Below the pieces are notes generated by a model, which searched no databases, had not been told where the DNA came from, and saw only the letters and a program-made list of their open reading frames with translations. Positions 61,432-64,000 of a stretch of 64,000 bases of DNA are shown piece by piece (the stretch's first letter is position 1; each line of letters starts with the position of its first letter). The DNA lies in NCBI RefSeq assembly GCF_004346095.1, contig NZ_SLZV01000006.1:1-64000 (forward strand). The letters are read 5' to 3'. The DNA comes from Faecalimonas umbilicata. Lineage in GTDB: Bacteria > Bacillota > Clostridia > Lachnospirales > Lachnospiraceae. The translations under genes and the position numbers were made by a program.

Positions 61432-63063
61432 ATGGGAATTTCAATTAAAACTTTATTGGAACATGAATTTTTTAAAGACTTTCATATTGTAGCTGGTTCT
61501 AAAGGGATACAGAAAGAAGTACAAGGAATTGCGGTCATGGATGCTCCGGATGCCTATCGTTGGACGAAAGGAAAGGAACTTGTAATTACTTCCGGTTATT
61601 CTATTTTGATGGAACCGGATTGTATCAAAAAGTCTTTTGATGAAGGATTGATGCAGATCACTTCCGGAATGATTATTAAACGAGGGAGATATCTTCCGAT
61701 GATTCCGAAAGAGATTATCGAACTGTTTGAACGATATGAAATACCGCTGATCAGTATGCCATTTGAAATCGGCTATATGGAAGTCATGCAACAGGTGAAT
61801 ACGATCGTGATGAATCGGACCATTCGGCGCTTTCAAATCCATCAGAATGGTGCGATGATGTTAGGTTCGACAACATACAAAGTTCAAAAGATTAAAAAAA
61901 TATTGCAGGCAGTAGAAGTGGAAATGGGCTTTCCGGCATTTCTATATGATGTAGGTGAACAGGAAGGATATTGCAGCTCTGCAAACTTTAAGCGAATTTC
62001 AGAAACCTATGGATTGCAGGAAAGTGATTATTGGAATCCTACGATGGAACACAATCGCTATACATTATGTGACTATATACAGATGACACGAATCCGAATG
62101 TTTAATGAAGATAATGTGGATGGTCCGCGGATCAGTTGGATTTTGATGCCGATTAGTATTGGAGGCAATCTGCAGGCATACTTTATTGTGATGGAATCAA
62201 GAGAATTCTTAGATTATTACGATGAGTATTCCATTCGGATTGCGTACCTTTTGCTACAATCGGTATACGAACAAATTGTCATTGCACAAAGTATTGGGAA
62301 CATCGGATTTGAAAATCTTGTTTTGCTTGCGCTGCATTCTACCGGGGAAGATGAAGAAAGGCTTCTTTATCAGGCGGGACAGCAGGGGATTTCTATGAAT
62401 ACAAGATATACCTGTGTATTGTTTCACCAGATGAATGAGGAATTGAGTGCGCGGAATTCCAGAGAACAGTATATTGCTGTTTTCAAAAACAGTCAGCTTT
62501 CTAAAAATGCAAAATTAGCATTTCTCGATGAAAATACAGGGGTAGTTTTAACAGAATTGTCTGATTCGGTGTCATATAGTCAAAAAGATATGGAAGGTAT
62601 GATTTCTGATTTTGAGCAGAAAATTGTTGAAACATTTCCTAAAATGGAATTGGAGTTTGCGGTGTTGCGAGAAGGCAAGAAAATGTCGGAATTAAAATCA
62701 TCGGTGGAAACGTGTGGGAAAGTAATGAAAATGGGGAAAAAGCTCTGTCCAAAGAAGAAAATTTGGGATTATGAGATGATTGGCCCGTTTGCATGGCTTC
62801 AAATTCCGGAGAAAGAATTGGAACAGATGCTCTCAGAGTATCTGGATATGATGAAAGACGAGAAAAATGTAGAACTGCTCAGGACACTGAAAGTTTATCT
62901 GGAAAACAATATGAATTTCAGCGTGACAGCTGAGAAAATGTATGTACATATCAATACCATTCGAAAAAGGATTGACAAGTTAGACCGAATGCTACAGATC
63001 GATTGGGACTCCTATATTTCCCGATTAAAAATAGAAATATTATTGCAGTTTTTGGAATTGTAG
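61432..63063 (+). CDS. PucR family transcriptional regulator
   Basis: The 543-residue protein has an N-terminal PucR sensor domain (about 1-125: VAGSKGIQKEVQGIAVMDAPDAYRW, ELVITSGYS), a middle GGDEF-like variable region and a C-terminal PucR helix-turn-helix (LLRTLKVYLENNMNFSVTAEKMYVHINTIRKRIDKLDRML near 485-525). PucR-type regulators often respond to purine or amino-acid catabolites. It most likely controls the four genes upstream. An AGAAAGGACAGGG site precedes ATG 61432. Confidence 0.9.
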   Translation: MGISIKTLLEHEFFKDFHIVAGSKGIQKEVQGIAVMDAPDAYRWTKGKELVITSGYSILMEPDCIKKSFDEGLMQITSGMIIKRGRYLPMIPKEIIELFERYEIPLISMPFEIGYMEVMQQVNTIVMNRTIRRFQIHQNGAMMLGSTTYKVQKIKKILQAVEVEMGFPAFLYDVGEQEGYCSSANFKRISETYGLQESDYWNPTMEHNRYTLCDYIQMTRIRMFNEDNVDGPRISWILMPISIGGNLQAYFIVMESREFLDYYDEYSIRIAYLLLQSVYEQIVIAQSIGNIGFENLVLLALHSTGEDEERLLYQAGQQGISMNTRYTCVLFHQMNEELSARNSREQYIAVFKNSQLSKNAKLAFLDENTGVVLTELSDSVSYSQKDMEGMISDFEQKIVETFPKMELEFAVLREGKKMSELKSSVETCGKVMKMGKKLCPKKKIWDYEMIGPFAWLQIPEKELEQMLSEYLDMMKDEKNVELLRTLKVYLENNMNFSVTAEKMYVHINTIRKRIDKLDRMLQIDWDSYISRLKIEILLQFLEL

Positions 63064-63079
63064 ATTCCGATAATTATAG

Positions 63080-63125
63080 AAGAAATGGGTATGGCTGAAA
63101 TGCAGGCTATACCCATTTCTTATGT
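63080..63125. terminator. Bidirectional terminator after the PucR gene
   Basis: AAGAAATGGGTAT (63080-63092) pairs perfectly with ATACCCATTTCTT (63109-63121), with GCT/GGC pairing inside. It can serve the PucR gene and the convergent SDR gene. Confidence 0.8.
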
Positions 63126-63189
63126 GTAAAAATCCTGTGAGCATCGACCGTATGCAGATTTACTTTTGGAGAAGTAAAAAAGGCCGGTT

Positions 63190-63936
63190 TTAAATATAGC
63201 CTCCGTCTATTCCGATGATCTGTCCGGTCATATAGGCGGGAGCATGGGCTAAGTCCCATGCGAGAGAAGCAACCTCTTCCGGGGTACCAAATCGGCATGC
63301 AGGGATATCTTCTTCCAGTGCAAGACGTTCTTCAGGACTAAGCTGTGCGTTCATGGCGGTATCGATGGCGCCACAGGCAATGGTGTTGACTTGAATATTG
63401 CTAGGTGCAAGTTCTTTTGCCAGTGCCCTCGTCAGTCCGTGGATGCCGGATTTGGCGGCGGAATAGGCGGCTTCGCAGGAGGCGCCGACCGTTCCCCACA
63501 TCGAGGAAATATTGATGATTTTTCCTTTTTTTCTGGAAATCATAGAGGGCAGGGTTGCCCGGCTGCAATAGAAAACTGAGGAAAGATTTGTCTGGATCAT
63601 GCGATCCCACAGATCGTCGGTCATATCTGTGAACAAACCGATGTGAGAAATTCCTGCATTGTTGATAAGTACATCGATCTGCCCACAAGTAGTGGAAATC
63701 TCTTCAAACATTGCGGTGACTTGTGAAGAATCACTGACATCGCAGCGGCAGCAAGTGCAGGAGCTGTCAGGCAGTGCAAGGATTTCTTTTTTGACATTTT
63801 CTAACTGTTCGAGAGAAGTGGAGCAGTTTAAAATGACATGGTAATGATTTTTGGCAAACTGAAGTGCGATCGCTCTTCCGATTCCTCTAGAGGAACCAGT
63901 AACAAGAACGACTGGTTTTTGATTGGTTATATGCAT
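63190..63936 (-). CDS. Short-chain dehydrogenase/reductase (FabG or YmfI-like)
   Basis: The 248-residue protein has the SDR cofactor motif VTGSSRGIGRAIA, NNAG, catalytic ISS and YSAAK, and the C-terminal IDGGY. It would reduce a ketone with NADPH. It could be a FabG-type 3-oxoacyl-ACP reductase or the EF-P 5-aminopentanone reductase YmfI; isolated location without fatty-acid genes slightly favours the latter. GGAGG lies before the chosen start; the frame back to 63978 runs through it. The 60 bases to the window end show no further gene. Confidence 0.85.
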   Translation of the reverse strand: MHITNQKPVVLVTGSSRGIGRAIALQFAKNHYHVILNCSTSLEQLENVKKEILALPDSSCTCCRCDVSDSSQVTAMFEEISTTCGQIDVLINNAGISHIGLFTDMTDDLWDRMIQTNLSSVFYCSRATLPSMISRKKGKIINISSMWGTVGASCEAAYSAAKSGIHGLTRALAKELAPSNIQVNTIACGAIDTAMNAQLSPEERLALEEDIPACRFGTPEEVASLAWDLAHAPAYMTGQIIGIDGGYI

Positions 63937-64000
63937 AAAGAACCTCCGTGAAAAAAATATAATGTTACTATAGCACAAACTGGTGAAAAATGACAGAACA

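Overview
The window looks like chromosome of an anaerobic, low-GC Gram-positive bacterium of the Lachnospiraceae (Clostridia) type. I infer this from gene content: two pyrophosphate-type phosphofructokinases, a flavodiiron protein, rubrerythrin, an oxygen-sensitive class III ribonucleotide reductase, a YlmC/YmxH-type sporulation protein, a CspB-like subtilase, an intracellular GH29 fucosidase and a large-serine-recombinase element. No database search was run, so genus and species are open.

Layout. 1-1032: 3' end of a 23S rRNA gene, then eight tRNA genes with their own promoter and a terminator; no 5S gene lies between 23S and the tRNAs. 1179-4588: cytidylate-kinase-like protein, MATE exporter, and (minus) flavodiiron protein FprA. 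5012-14980: a ten-gene nucleoside uptake and catabolism operon (deoB, three ABC transporter genes, pdp, deoC, BMP lipoprotein, Crp/Fnr regulator, punA, cdd), with a strong palindrome placed at about -41.5 of its promoter. 15067-21108: GNAT, PPi-PFK, a membrane pseudokinase-like protein, a second PPi-PFK (minus), and a family 2 glycosyltransferase. 21275-23554: rubrerythrin and the 5' part of an S8 peptidase gene.

23546-40240 is a mobile element of about 16.7 kb inserted in the S8 peptidase gene. The missing last 50 codons lie at 40241-40393, and joining 23545 to 40241 restores the frame. The element carries a TnpV-like protein, a two-component system with an ABC/FtsX transporter, an unknown protein, a frameshifted MobC, a DUF6870-like protein, three consecutive large serine recombinases, and a 1166-residue SIR2-domain protein that I judge to be a probable anti-phage defence gene.

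40638-43790 holds the anaerobic ribonucleotide reductase operon. Here NrdD is split: the main chain ends after its zinc-binding region, and the glycyl-radical loop is encoded by a separate 48-codon gene just before nrdG. NrdR-box-like sites overlap the promoter, and nrdR itself is at 49640. The rest is housekeeping and accessory: a ProX-like deacylase, a heterodimeric ABC exporter, ferredoxin, a diiron protein, YlmC/YmxH, nrdR, alpha-L-fucosidase, exonuclease III, truA, a pantothenate/CoA group (coaX, an ECF S-component, coaBC), isochorismatase-like and GrpB-like proteins, a cluster of two membrane proteins, two M20 amidohydrolases and a PucR regulator, and an SDR oxidoreductase at the right edge.

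The strongest candidates for something under-described are the stand-alone glycyl-radical domain of NrdD, the SIR2 giant carried by the element, and the reversible-looking interruption of the S8 peptidase gene. No CRISPR array was seen.
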